A DNA stretch of 64,000 nt from Leptospira perolatii (GTDB lineage Bacteria > Spirochaetota > Leptospiria > Leptospirales > Leptospiraceae). The stretch's first letter is position 1. Each line of letters begins with the position of its first letter. Below, in pieces: positions 45,832 through 54,441 of this stretch. The stretch is from NCBI RefSeq assembly GCF_002811875.1, contig NZ_NPDZ01000001.1, positions 434,001 to 498,000 on the forward strand, in the 5' to 3' direction. Below the pieces are notes generated by a model. That model worked only from the letters and a program-made list of their open reading frames with translations, was not told where the DNA came from and did not search any database. A program made the translations under genes and the position numbers.

Positions 45832-46515
45832 ATGAAGAAAAAGAAAATAGCGGTTATCGGACTCGGTGATTTTGGAATCGAATTAGTAAAAAGGCTTCAC
45901 GAAGACGGGCACGAGGTTACGGCAGTTGATCAGGACGAAGTCAAGGTGGATAAAATTAAGGATGAATGTACTTACTGTGTAACGATAGATTCGACCGACG
46001 AATCTGAGCTCAGGGAACATGGCTTGGAAGATATGGACACAGTAGTAATCGCGATCGGAGATAATTTTGAAAATCTGATCGTTACTGCAGATGTACTTCG
46101 TAGAATGAATGTAAAATCGATCTATGCTCGGTATCAATACGATCTCGATAAAAGAGTTCTAAAGATGCTAGGGATTGAAAATCTATTTAACCCCGAAGAA
46201 CAAGCCGCGCGTTCTATGGCCGAGCAACTAGGTCATACCGGAGTCAAAGGAGTCACCGCAATCGGTGAGGATTTTAGGATGCTCGAAATCATATTGCCCA
46301 AAGGGATGTCAGGCAAAACTTTAGCCCAGTGTAAATTTCGGGAAGAATGGAATTTGAATTTGGTCACAGTAAAGAGACCAAAGAAAGCGCTAAAAAAAGG
46401 AGCTGCGATCGAGGATGTCCTCGGAATTCCGCAGCCCGATCTTATTCTCAAACAGAATGATGTATTGGTTTTGTTCGGGAAGCAAAAAGATTTGGAGAAA
46501 CTAATCGAAAATTAG
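45832..46515 (+). CDS. TrkA/KtrA regulatory subunit
   Basis: Cytosolic nucleotide-gated subunit that controls the TrkH pore. Its RCK-N Rossmann domain begins IAVIGLGDFGIELVKRL with the GxGxxG NAD/ATP loop, then DQDEVKVD. The RCK-C domain lies about residues 140-227 (RMLEIILPKGMSGKTLAQ and LILKQNDVLVLFG). Single-RCK length (227) fits KtrA. It starts 12 nt after trkH, and its stop overlaps the next convergent gene by 4 nt. ATP/ADP and possibly c-di-nucleotide control is known for the family. Confidence 0.94.
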   Translation: MKKKKIAVIGLGDFGIELVKRLHEDGHEVTAVDQDEVKVDKIKDECTYCVTIDSTDESELREHGLEDMDTVVIAIGDNFENLIVTADVLRRMNVKSIYARYQYDLDKRVLKMLGIENLFNPEEQAARSMAEQLGHTGVKGVTAIGEDFRMLEIILPKGMSGKTLAQCKFREEWNLNLVTVKRPKKALKKGAAIEDVLGIPQPDLILKQNDVLVLFGKQKDLEKLIEN

Positions 46516-46772
46516 TTACAGGAACAAGCTGCTCCTTTCCCACCAATTGATTGCGCGTAATTATCAGCATCCGAAGAATAATCAAATTCCTTGAGAATGC
46601 AAACATTAGATCCGCGCGCAGACTTCATTTGATCCAAATCACGCATATCCACTTCAATCTTATTATCCGCACAAAATACGCTGTATTTTGTCCCAGCAAA
46701 TAACTTTGCAGAAGTAAAAGCGATTCCGATCGCAAAAAGCCCAAGGCTTAAAGCTGTAATTAACTTAGTCAT
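46512..46772 (-). CDS. Small exported cysteine-containing protein
   Basis: Unrecognised 86-residue protein. The ATG at 46772 is preferred because GGAG is 6 nt upstream and it opens a signal peptide (MTKLITALSLGLFAIGIAFTSAKLFA). The longer frame from 46829 would add 19 residues without a ribosome site. The mature part holds FCADNK, VCILKE and a terminal ACSCN, an even four cysteines in all, so two disulphides are possible. Convergent with trkA by 4 nt. Probably periplasmic or surface-exposed. Function unknown. Confidence 0.65.
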   Translation of the reverse strand: MTKLITALSLGLFAIGIAFTSAKLFAGTKYSVFCADNKIEVDMRDLDQMKSARGSNVCILKEFDYSSDADNYAQSIGGKGAACSCN

Positions 46773-47327
46773 AAAGTACTCCATGGAAATAAATTTACCG
46801 AAACTTATTCTGAATTGATTCGATAGCAATCGTTTTCCGAAACGAGATGTTAGACGCGAGGAATGGTTTCGGCTTATTTCGGAATAGTTCCAGTCCCATC
46901 CTTTGAAACGTTTAACAACTGATGTAAAACGGTATTGTTCGCTTTTTTAGCAAACAGCCATAAATCGATCGAGTTGGCCTTAATTTCCAAAGAAAGATGT
47001 ACCGACCTGCTCTTACGACAGACAGGATTTCCCGAAAAAAGTTTTAATATTCATCGTTAAATGAAGAATTTTGAAAGCTCAGATCCTAAAATATCTATGA
47101 GTTCTCGAAGCCGGTCAATTTGATTCGATCAAATTTAGTCCGTTCTTGAAATGCTATAGTGCCGAATCCATATGTCACGTCATCTAGCATAGAGATTTAT
47201 AATATTCTAAATTAAGCCTTAAGCGGTAGTCTATTGGGATTACTTCGGGGATGTACGCGAAGATTCTTTATTATCTTATCGAAAAAGTGTGTGATTTCGA
47301 AGTCAAAAGTATTAGAATCAGAGACAC
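46773..47327. other. Intergenic region, about 555 bp, with palindromes
   Basis: No supported gene. It contains the 8-bp-arm palindrome at 47117-47135 and, nearer the next gene, TGATTTCGAAGTCA (47292-47305), a near-perfect dyad. These are candidate operator sites for the orphan gene at 47328. Confidence 0.5.
47117..47135. promoter_or_regulatory. Palindrome AATTTGAT-TCG-ATCAAATT
   Basis: Perfect 8-bp arms with a 3-nt centre, 193 nt before the orphan gene. A/T-rich dyads of this sort are typical sites for dimeric repressors, but no binding protein can be named. The Leptospira LexA-box form TTTG-N5-CAAA does not fit because the gap is 7. Confidence 0.4.
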
Positions 47328-48845
47328 ATGAAGGCAACTAACACTGACACAGTCGCCGGGTTTACACCGCCCCACCAAACACATCCAAGATTGAGGACCG
47401 AACCGAATCCCGTATCCCAGACTCGTTCGTATTTTGATTCAGACACCGAGATACTATTATCTTCGGTAAAATCGAATTCTACGATCGGGGGTTTGTCGGA
47501 CGGCAAACTGCTTACTTTATCCGCTGAAGAAGAATGGGATAGAAAGCTCTATTCCAGAATCCATTCCCTTTTGAGGGAAAGTTTGATTTTGCTCGTTCCG
47601 AGAATTAAGTACAAAAAAGAAAAGCCTGGCGGTGAACTGGTATTTCACGTAATTACTGCAAAGGGTACATCTTCAAGAGATCGTGAAGACTTTCGTGCAC
47701 TCTTGCTCGAAATTCATCGTAGATCCGCATGGGCTGTGCGTAATTATATTTTAGAATCTCAAAATGCAAAAGTAAAGCAGTTAGAAGAATTGCTGACCAA
47801 AGTTGCGAGTGGGACCTGGAATGAAAAACCTATATCGGCTCGACAGACACTTTCAAATTTCCTAAACCGAATTCGGTACCAAGAGTTGCTAAAATCAGAC
47901 GCGACGGATGAAGCAGAAGAGCAAATCGATGCATTCTTAAACGAAGAAGGATTCCTGGTTGCAACAAAAAATTTCGGTTATGTGTACGTTCCAGAAACGG
48001 AAATAGGAAGTTTATTCGAAAGAGTTAAAATACTTTATGTTCATCATTTTCTTCCAAGAGTTTTGGAACAAGCTCAATGGCTTGAGGAAGAGGTAAAGCA
48101 TCATAGGGATCAGTTTTTAGAAGCTGAGTTACTCGAAATTGTAGATTCGCCGGAGCCTGCAAGAAGCCGAATGCTGAACGGTGAATGGGCTAGAATTGCG
48201 GACACTAAGCTCCCTTCTGTTGATGTGGATTTCTTAAATTTGGCCACCTCTATCGGCACAAAGGCATTAATGAACGAGAACTTTGTAAGGGAGACGGAAG
48301 GTGCCAGGATTCAAAGAAATTTACGCCAAACAATTTCGAAAGAAGGTCAACCGCTTTCCAAATTCATTCGACTCGAGGGCAGAGCTTTCGGATCGAAATC
48401 GCTAAAACCTTTATTAGAAGATCACGATTTTATAAATGTAGTTTATTATGGTCGAACCGGACCTTGCATCTGCATTTGCCCTAACTCGGAAGCGATAGTA
48501 CTTTCGATTCTAGGGGAATTCGAGGAAAAATACGGATTTGAGTCCGAGACTTCAATATCCTTTTTGTTATTAATTTACTCGAATCGCAATAAGATTGGTT
48601 CTTGGTTTTTGAGAGATGCGTTTGTAGAAGCATTCTGCGGAGCAGCTCTGGAATGCCTCGGAGAAAAATTTCCTTGGCTTTACCGAATGGCATATTTCGT
48701 AGGATTCAGAAGAGCCCTTTTGCCAGAGGTACTGCACGTCTTATCGATTATAGATTACGAGCAACTGGATCGAAAGCTAGGTGGAGAAAGTGATTCCAGA
48801 TTTAGGTATTCTAAACTTCGGGAAGATTTTTTAAAATTAAAATAA
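47328..48845 (+). CDS. Hypothetical 505-residue protein
   Basis: I do not recognise this protein. It lacks a signal peptide or membrane segment. It is predicted alpha-helical, with charged stretches such as QLEELLTKVASGTWNEKP and EEEVKHHRDQFLEAELLEI. Around residues 370-385 there is a short Cys-rich CICICPNSEA. The C-terminal 100 residues are more hydrophobic and Leu/Phe-rich. A long upstream gap (over 500 nt) with two palindromes suggests special regulation. Ribosome site AGAG is weak. Lineage-specific protein is likely; no function is offered. Confidence 0.6.
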   Translation: MKATNTDTVAGFTPPHQTHPRLRTEPNPVSQTRSYFDSDTEILLSSVKSNSTIGGLSDGKLLTLSAEEEWDRKLYSRIHSLLRESLILLVPRIKYKKEKPGGELVFHVITAKGTSSRDREDFRALLLEIHRRSAWAVRNYILESQNAKVKQLEELLTKVASGTWNEKPISARQTLSNFLNRIRYQELLKSDATDEAEEQIDAFLNEEGFLVATKNFGYVYVPETEIGSLFERVKILYVHHFLPRVLEQAQWLEEEVKHHRDQFLEAELLEIVDSPEPARSRMLNGEWARIADTKLPSVDVDFLNLATSIGTKALMNENFVRETEGARIQRNLRQTISKEGQPLSKFIRLEGRAFGSKSLKPLLEDHDFINVVYYGRTGPCICICPNSEAIVLSILGEFEEKYGFESETSISFLLLIYSNRNKIGSWFLRDAFVEAFCGAALECLGEKFPWLYRMAYFVGFRRALLPEVLHVLSIIDYEQLDRKLGGESDSRFRYSKLREDFLKLK

Positions 48846-48886
48846 ACTAATATTATGAAGGAAATCGGCCCAAGATTCAGTTAAAG

Positions 48887-50041
48887 TTATTCTAGAAGTT
48901 CTGCCTTTCCGGAAAGGTTAGCAATCGTTCTGATTTTATCCTTCCTAAAATCCAGCTCGTAAAGAGTGAAGGAGTTATAAAGTTTATTTGCCGTCTCCTT
49001 ACTTGCCCTCACTATTTCCGGATCCGCTAGAAAATAAACGAATCCGTTTCTAAAAACAGGAAAAGAGCCTATAAAAGAAGATTCGTATCTTTGTCTGTTG
49101 CGGAGATCCACTACGACTACGTAACCAAGTTTTCCTTCTGTCCTTTCTGAAAATGCGATGAACTTTCCATCGTGACTTACGCTTAGATTGAATTGCTCCT
49201 TGGGTAAATCCGATTTCTTTTTTGATGGAAAGAAGGATTGTTGGAGGCTGACTAATTCACCTTTGGTGGAAGGAAGAAAATGGTATCTGTTCTCTTTTTC
49301 GCTCGAAACTCGAACGACTACATAATCATCATTGATTCCATAGACGTCAGTCACTTGGATTCGTTCGGTTGTTGATTCAGTTTCGATCCAGGCGAGGGTA
49401 GAAGTTTCTTGAGTGTCTATTGAGAATTTATGAATAGGTACTCTTAGGGAAGGCTCACCGTGCTCAGAATATTTTACTTCATTTCCGATCAAATAGATAT
49501 TTTTTTGATCCGGTGAAATGAATGGTTGGTTCCCTGGTAAGACTTTGAGTTCGCTTTCTTTTTCGTAATCAAAGAGAACGGTCTCCCACCGAGCGGTGTT
49601 TGAGCCGGATTTTCTGGAATAAACCAACCAAGGCCTGTCTCGGAAAAAACCAGAATTTCCGGGAAATGCATCCTTTGATCCCGGAAGAATACTTTTTTGT
49701 CCATTCAGTAAATTTAATAAAGTTAACTCAGATGGAGTTTGAAATAAAATCATCTGATTCTTTCTGAACACCGGAATCCCTTTTTCTAAAGGTCCTGTAT
49801 ATAATAATGTGGATTTCCCCGAATTTGCGGAAATGGAGATAAGTCTTAGAATTCCCTTATCTTCCTGAACCGCATAAATCGGATTTAAAGTTAGAGAACT
49901 TGTTTGAACAGGATTTCCGGCGAATATCTCAGTCCAAAGTGGAAGCGCAGTTAAGAAGATGAAAAATGTAATGCGACAGAAAACTGAATCACGAAAGTTG
50001 AAATTAGATTTTCCTTGGAAGTCTACTCCCTTCGCAAACAT
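48887..50041 (-). CDS. Exported beta-propeller-like protein
   Basis: Probable periplasmic protein of 384 residues starting at MFAKGVDFQGK (ATG 50041; an upstream TTG at 50050 would add three residues). The signal peptide is about residues 20-38 (CRITFFIFLTALPLWTEIFA). The mature part has repeated strands of the form KGILRLISISANSG, NIYLIGNEVKYS, DGKFIAFSERTEGKLGYV, as in TolB/WD40-like six-bladed propellers. No enzyme motif is evident. It lies 51 nt downstream of acylphosphatase on the same strand. Function unknown. Confidence 0.65.
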   Translation of the reverse strand: MFAKGVDFQGKSNFNFRDSVFCRITFFIFLTALPLWTEIFAGNPVQTSSLTLNPIYAVQEDKGILRLISISANSGKSTLLYTGPLEKGIPVFRKNQMILFQTPSELTLLNLLNGQKSILPGSKDAFPGNSGFFRDRPWLVYSRKSGSNTARWETVLFDYEKESELKVLPGNQPFISPDQKNIYLIGNEVKYSEHGEPSLRVPIHKFSIDTQETSTLAWIETESTTERIQVTDVYGINDDYVVVRVSSEKENRYHFLPSTKGELVSLQQSFFPSKKKSDLPKEQFNLSVSHDGKFIAFSERTEGKLGYVVVVDLRNRQRYESSFIGSFPVFRNGFVYFLADPEIVRASKETANKLYNSFTLYELDFRKDKIRTIANLSGKAELLE

Positions 50042-50092
50042 AGGGTCCAATCTTTGTAAAAAGATCGGATTCGTCAGTAAATAAAAGAAAAT

Positions 50093-50380
50093 CTATCGTT
50101 TGATTTCAAATGTGCGGAATTTTCCTTTGGGCTCTTCCCAATAAATATTTGTTTCGGAGATTTTTGCTTGGGAAGGTCCTCTTTGAACAGCCTTATAGAA
50201 GTCTTCAATAAAAACTTTATCACCTTCTACGACTGCTTCTACTTCCCCTCCGGGAAGATTCATCGTATAACCCTTTAACCTGCATTCCTGGGCTCTTTGT
50301 AGGATAAAGTAACGAAACCCGACGCCTTGAACGATTCCACGAATGCGAATTTTTGCTCTACTTAGATTCTTTTCTCCCAT
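50093..50380 (-). CDS. acyP: Acylphosphatase
   Basis: Small cytosolic phosphatase hydrolysing acyl phosphates such as carbamoyl or 1,3-bisphosphoglycerate-type carboxyl-phosphates. The active-site loop GIVQGVGFRYF (catalytic Arg) and the catalytic Asn in YTMNLPGGEVEA are both present. At 95 residues it is typical. It is followed downstream by the propeller gene and preceded by the truncated haemoglobin gene 99 nt upstream. A role beyond general metabolism is not indicated. Confidence 0.92.
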   Translation of the reverse strand: MGEKNLSRAKIRIRGIVQGVGFRYFILQRAQECRLKGYTMNLPGGEVEAVVEGDKVFIEDFYKAVQRGPSQAKISETNIYWEEPKGKFRTFEIKR

Positions 50381-50479
50381 TCCATCCCCTTTCTCGGATT
50401 AGAATCATTTAACAAAAAAGGTTTTTGTTCAAGAATTTTTGAAAATCAGGACAAATTCGACTGCTTTCTCTGTGAGAAT

Positions 50480-50911
50480 TTATTCCGATTTCGTAGAAGT
50501 ATTCACCATCCATGCGGAAAATGACTCCAAGAATTTCCACAGGATTTCCTTCTCGTCCGTCTCAGCTTCCCAATCACGCAGTGCTTCCCGGTAGCAAGAA
50601 AGCCAAATCCTTCTGGCTTTTTCATCAATCGGAAACGGAAAATGCCTAGCTCTCATTCTAGGAGGACCGTGCTTTTGAACGTACAGAGGAGGTCCTCCTA
50701 AGACTTGGATCAGAAAATCAGCCGACTTTTCCTCACTTTCTTCGAGCGTTGGTGGAAACATAGAACGGATAGAACTAGACTCGATTCTTTTATAAAATTC
50801 GAATACGAGCTTTCTAATTTTTTCCTCTCCCAATATGCTATAGAGCGATCGCAAGCGCGGGTCAGGCTCAGGAGGTCCTCCGGAAGGCAAAAAAAATTGA
50901 TCCTGGTTCAT
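50480..50911 (-). CDS. Truncated haemoglobin (group II-like)
   Basis: Haem protein likely to bind O2, NO or peroxide-type ligands. The protein opens its globin part at [18 protein letters not shown] and shows the typical PP-segment [27 protein letters not shown], then the proximal-His region [25 protein letters not shown] with the Trp of group II globins (YjbI-like). The 143-residue length fits. Its start overlaps the stop of the Nudix gene by 4 nt (ATGA), so the two are translated together. Whether it acts in NO defence is inference. Confidence 0.88.
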   Translation of the reverse strand: MNQDQFFLPSGGPPEPDPRLRSLYSILGEEKIRKLVFEFYKRIESSSIRSMFPPTLEESEEKSADFLIQVLGGPPLYVQKHGPPRMRARHFPFPIDEKARRIWLSCYREALRDWEAETDEKEILWKFLESFSAWMVNTSTKSE

Positions 50912-51390
50912 TGGTTAGGCTTTTCTAAGTATTTTTGGATCGTAGGGGAAAATTCGGAGACTACCTTTTCGTATACATCTCTCTTAAAAGATACAACAGT
51001 TTTTAGACATTCGCTTAACGGAACAAATTTAACCTGTTCAAACTCTCTTTCATGGATTTCTAAATTGGTATCTTCCTCTTTGCCATCCCAATAAATGAGA
51101 AACCATCGTTGCATCTGACCTTTATATTTTTGTAAATGTTTGTTTAACTGCAGATTCTCCGGAAAATCGTAGGATATCCAACCAGGATATTCGGAAACGA
51201 TCTTAACTTCTTGGATGCCTACTTCCTCATACAATTCTCTCAGAGCCGCTTGGCTTGGATCTTCGTTATCATCAATGCCGCCTTGCGGGAATTGCCAAGA
51301 ACCTGGAAAACTCATTCGCGCACCGACTAAGACTTCTCCCTTGGAATTAAATACAACCATTCCTACGTTCTTTCGGTAAGGCTTACTCAT
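50908..51390 (-). CDS. RppH-like Nudix hydrolase
   Basis: RNA pyrophosphohydrolase or dinucleoside-polyphosphate hydrolase. It starts at [15 protein letters not shown] (ATG 51390), which matches the RppH N-terminus; a longer frame from 51453 adds 21 unlike residues. The Nudix box [22 protein letters not shown] is complete (G-x5-E-x7-REUxEExGU). The RppH-type follow-on [16 protein letters not shown] and [10 protein letters not shown] are present. The 160-residue length is usual. It is coupled to the globin gene by a 4-nt overlap. 5'-end mRNA processing is the expected role. Confidence 0.9.
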   Translation of the reverse strand: MSKPYRKNVGMVVFNSKGEVLVGARMSFPGSWQFPQGGIDDNEDPSQAALRELYEEVGIQEVKIVSEYPGWISYDFPENLQLNKHLQKYKGQMQRWFLIYWDGKEEDTNLEIHEREFEQVKFVPLSECLKTVVSFKRDVYEKVVSEFSPTIQKYLEKPNQ

Positions 51391-51607
51391 ATTAAGGAAA
51401 ACAAACTTGATGGCTGGTTCTGAGACAAGTCGTTTCCGCTTTCGCAATTGCATCTTATGTAGATGATGAAAATCAAGTGCTTCTAATGAAGTTAGTTTCG
51501 ATTACTCAAGGTTATCATGCTTCTTTTGAATAGAAGATGGACAAAGAGAGGGGTTGTTATTCTGTAGTACAAAATATCCGTATCCATTGGAGGATTGTTT
51601 TCCGAAT

Positions 51608-52066
51608 ATGAACTTGAGTCGTAGACTTCGCAGACCCCAAGTTTTTTCGAGATCCGATTTTGAAATTAGAGAATCCTTGATTCCTGGAATAGGAATGGGC
51701 CTTTTTGCAAAAGAGGATGTCTTTAAGGGTGATACGGTCGGTTTTTATACGGGAAGAATCTTAGACGATAAATCAGCGAATTCATCCAAATACTGTGAAT
51801 CGAAATACCTTCTTTGGATTTGTAAGGACCATTGGATCTATGGAGAAGGTAAAGAAGCCAACTATACTCGTTATATCAATCATAGCACCAAGCCTAATAT
51901 CAAACTCGTAGTATCTACTCGCTGGAAAACCGCTCGATTCGAAGTAATACGTAGGATCAGAGCAGGAGAAGAGCTCTTCTTTGACTATGGAGACGAGTAC
52001 TGGATCAATGTAGATATCGATCCAGTAGAAAGGTCCAACGCGATTCGTAAAACGATTTCGAATTAA
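51608..52066 (+). CDS. SET-domain protein
   Basis: Predicted small protein lysine methyltransferase-type domain of 152 residues. The start at ATG 51608 is favoured (GGAGGA lies upstream, though 13 nt away); the TTG at 51554 has no proper ribosome site. SET landmarks are [25 protein letters not shown], the cofactor motif [10 protein letters not shown] (NHS), and the C-terminal [13 protein letters not shown]. No post-SET Cys. Such proteins are uncommon outside eukaryotes and some bacteria that modify chromatin-like or host proteins, so the target here is open. Confidence 0.82.
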   Translation: MNLSRRLRRPQVFSRSDFEIRESLIPGIGMGLFAKEDVFKGDTVGFYTGRILDDKSANSSKYCESKYLLWICKDHWIYGEGKEANYTRYINHSTKPNIKLVVSTRWKTARFEVIRRIRAGEELFFDYGDEYWINVDIDPVERSNAIRKTISN

Positions 52067-52087
52067 GATAGATTCGCAAACGAAAAT

Positions 52088-53299
52088 TTATACTATAATC
52101 TGCATTTCCGGGGAATTTTCCGGTAAGTCCGCTTCTACTGGAACACTTCCTTGCGAGCCATTCTGAGTCGCATACTTGAAGAAATAGGCAAAACCCTGGA
52201 TAAGTTGCGCGATCGCTGGGATTGTTTTGAGAGAAATGCCAATATCTCCGTGGGACAAGAGCGGTGTGACCAGAAGTTTTGATTTTCCTTTCGGTAAGTT
52301 TTGAGAAAGGCGTAAGGCCTCAACAGAAGGAACTACATTGTCCTCCAAACCGTGCACGATGGAAACTGGAAAAGAAATTTGTTCTAATTTATCCTTTACC
52401 TGCAAATCCTTCAGAAATGATTGAAAGGCGCCTGCATTTTTTAAAATGGAAGACCATATACTGAGTCTATACTCTTCGTTCGTTCTCAAGTCTTCAAAGA
52501 TCTTTCTGTTTTCCGGATGAATCTTTTTAAGTATTTCTGGAAGTCCTTGGGATTCTCTCCCGAAGCTTCCGTCCAAAATACAAGCGTAGATTGCAGATTC
52601 GATTTCTTTCGAATCTTTTACAACGAACTTCAAGAAGTTATAAAGTAAGATCATTCGACCATACTCGTCTCCATTCTTTGTGGTCATGAGATAATTTAAT
52701 GTAGAGTCCAGATCGCAATAAGCTCCGATCGCCAAAAAGGAAGCTAATCTTCTACTTGTGGAAGGGTCTGATGCCGCTATCAACCCCATACTTCCGGAAA
52801 AAGAAGGAGCGATATAAGAGACTTTTCCTTGGGGGCAAAGCTTTGGGTCGTTAGAGACTTTTAAGATCAATCCACGAATTCGATCGATTGTAGCAGTTTC
52901 GATTCTGAATTGTGTGACCTCCTCCAGAAATGGAGAAATAACTGTAAAACCGACAGAACAAGCAGCCTTACATACGCTCGCAAATCTTGGATCCTTATTT
53001 CCGAGATAAGCCAATCCATTGACCGCAAGAATGGTTCCAGCCGAATTACCTTCCGGTGTATATAAAATTGCTGGGATGCTTTGATTATCAAAGTTGATGA
53101 CTATTTCTGATTCTTTGACCGAAGGAGGAGTAAAGGACTGACAGTAATACGAAAACTTTGCGGCTTTCCACAGATAGCTCATTGTTATAAAAGACAGCAT
53201 TAGGGTTAAGAGAACATTACGGAAGGATGACGATTTAAGATCGGAACTTCTTTTCCGCTTCTCATTTGGATTTTTGGTTTTCCCGAAATTGTATCGCAC
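52088..53299 (-). CDS. Membrane-anchored alpha/beta hydrolase-like protein
   Basis: The 403-residue protein has a basic N-terminus, one membrane helix (about residues 28-50, NVLLTLMLSFITMSYLW), and a large extracytoplasmic alpha/beta domain. Motifs resembling a hydrolase are AGTILAVNGLAYLG early, YIAPSFSGSMGLIAA (Ser in a nucleophile-like elbow with small residues), and HGLEDNVVPSVEALR (acid), with a late SHGDIGI (His). The elbow is APSFSGS rather than GxSxG, so activity is uncertain. It is divergent from the recombinase-like gene. Substrate unknown. Confidence 0.7.
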   Translation of the reverse strand: MRYNFGKTKNPNEKRKRSSDLKSSSFRNVLLTLMLSFITMSYLWKAAKFSYYCQSFTPPSVKESEIVINFDNQSIPAILYTPEGNSAGTILAVNGLAYLGNKDPRFASVCKAACSVGFTVISPFLEEVTQFRIETATIDRIRGLILKVSNDPKLCPQGKVSYIAPSFSGSMGLIAASDPSTSRRLASFLAIGAYCDLDSTLNYLMTTKNGDEYGRMILLYNFLKFVVKDSKEIESAIYACILDGSFGRESQGLPEILKKIHPENRKIFEDLRTNEEYRLSIWSSILKNAGAFQSFLKDLQVKDKLEQISFPVSIVHGLEDNVVPSVEALRLSQNLPKGKSKLLVTPLLSHGDIGISLKTIPAIAQLIQGFAYFFKYATQNGSQGSVPVEADLPENSPEMQIIV

Positions 53300-53341
53300 T
53301 TAACACGATTTTTTGCACCCTTCCGTTTTTCCTAGACTTTT

Positions 53342-53929
53342 ATGCAGTATCATAGATTTCCGATTCAAAGGTTCCGGCCGCAAGAGACAACGAACCAGGA
53401 AATCCTTTCTCAGAATTTGATTTGTGAACTACTTTTGCATTTGAGTAGAAACGAAAATCATTCTTTGTGGTTTCGCATGATCTATTCACTCGGGCTATTC
53501 ATCAAAGAGCTCATAGAATTAAAAGTGGGGGACATCAATTGGGAAAATTACGAAATTCGAATTAGGGGAGAAGGAACTTCCCGAGATTTAATGATTCCTG
53601 AATATTTGAGGAGGGATTTATGGTTTCGTTGCCAAAAAAGAAAACCCGAAGATCCGCTATTCGAAGGAAGGTCTGGTAAATTGCATCCTCGTACTGTCCA
53701 AAAAATGTTTGTGAAATTACAGGAACGCTCCGGAATCAGAGTCAATAATTTACTGTTAAGAAAGTCTTCCATCGTACATATGATGGAGGTCGGATGGGAC
53801 CAGTCTAGTATTCTAGCTCAGGTCGGTTTTACAACGAAGCGCGCTCTGAGAAAATATGGTAAATGCACTCAGTCCCAAAATCCCAGAAAACAGTATCCTT
53901 TGGAGGAATTTCTGCGAAAGGCGGCCTGA
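53342..53929 (+). CDS. Degenerate tyrosine-recombinase-like protein
   Basis: A 195-residue protein with the fold sequence of a short tyrosine recombinase C-domain: YSLGLFIKELIELKVGDINWENYEI, then LMIPEYL, RTVQKMFVKLQERSGI and the tail RALRKYGKC, where Tyr could be the nucleophile. The first catalytic Arg, which should be in G(L)R(I)SE, is replaced by LFIKE. The H-x-x-R box is LLLRKSSIVHMM, so one His may be lost. It is thus probably inactive or has a different role such as DNA binding. No flanking direct repeats or mobile genes were seen. Confidence 0.65.
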   Translation: MQYHRFPIQRFRPQETTNQEILSQNLICELLLHLSRNENHSLWFRMIYSLGLFIKELIELKVGDINWENYEIRIRGEGTSRDLMIPEYLRRDLWFRCQKRKPEDPLFEGRSGKLHPRTVQKMFVKLQERSGIRVNNLLLRKSSIVHMMEVGWDQSSILAQVGFTTKRALRKYGKCTQSQNPRKQYPLEEFLRKAA

Positions 53930-54089
53930 CGAATCGACCTAAAACCCCAAAAATTTGTTGTAAAACGCTATTTCCTCCCTATCTTAGTCTTCGGCGAGAT
54001 TTCTGCCTTTGCTTTTATTTCCAATTCTAATTAGGTTGGAAAGTTTTTGCAGTTGATTTCGCCTCGTAAACCGGTGTTGGGAGTCATGC

Positions 54090-54425
54090 TTGGAAATTAA
54101 AACCAAAAAAATCGGTAAACACACTCTTGTGCAGTTGGATGGCAGGCTGGACATTACCCATTCCGATGAAGTAGAAGCCAAATTATTGGATGATGTTCAA
54201 TCGGGGCAGGGAGATATCGTTATCAATCTGCAGAATATTTCCTACATATCCTCTTCAGGTATTCGGATTTTTGTAGGTATGGTGCGGGAGCTAGAAAAAC
54301 AAGGACGTAAATTGAAACTTTGCTGCATTACACCAAATGTGAAGAAAGTTTTCGATGTAGTTGAATTATTGGATCTCTTTGAGGTCTATGAAACTGAATC
54401 TGAAGCAGTAACGACTCTCAAATAA
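54090..54425 (+). CDS. STAS-domain anti-anti-sigma factor
   Basis: Small SpoIIAA-like regulator of 111 residues. The STAS core reads HTLVQLDGRLDITHSDEVEAK, then INLQNISYISSSGIRIFVGM, where the second or third Ser is the likely phosphorylation site. The starting TTG at 54090 has GGGAG 6 nt upstream. It lies 160 nt after the recombinase-like gene and 16 nt before the GT39-like gene. It would be expected to bind an anti-sigma kinase; no adjacent one is present, but two GHKL-type proteins occur elsewhere in the window. Confidence 0.88.
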   Translation: MEIKTKKIGKHTLVQLDGRLDITHSDEVEAKLLDDVQSGQGDIVINLQNISYISSSGIRIFVGMVRELEKQGRKLKLCCITPNVKKVFDVVELLDLFEVYETESEAVTTLK

Positions 54426-54441
54426 TAAAAGGGGACCAAGG

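Noticed and set aside
47119..47133. Leptospira-type LexA box
   Set aside because: The TTTG and CAAA halves are separated by 7 nt, not the 5 nt of the reported box.
53342..53929. Integrative element or prophage around the recombinase-like gene
   Set aside because: No direct repeats, tRNA target, excisionase or phage genes nearby, and catalytic residues appear altered.
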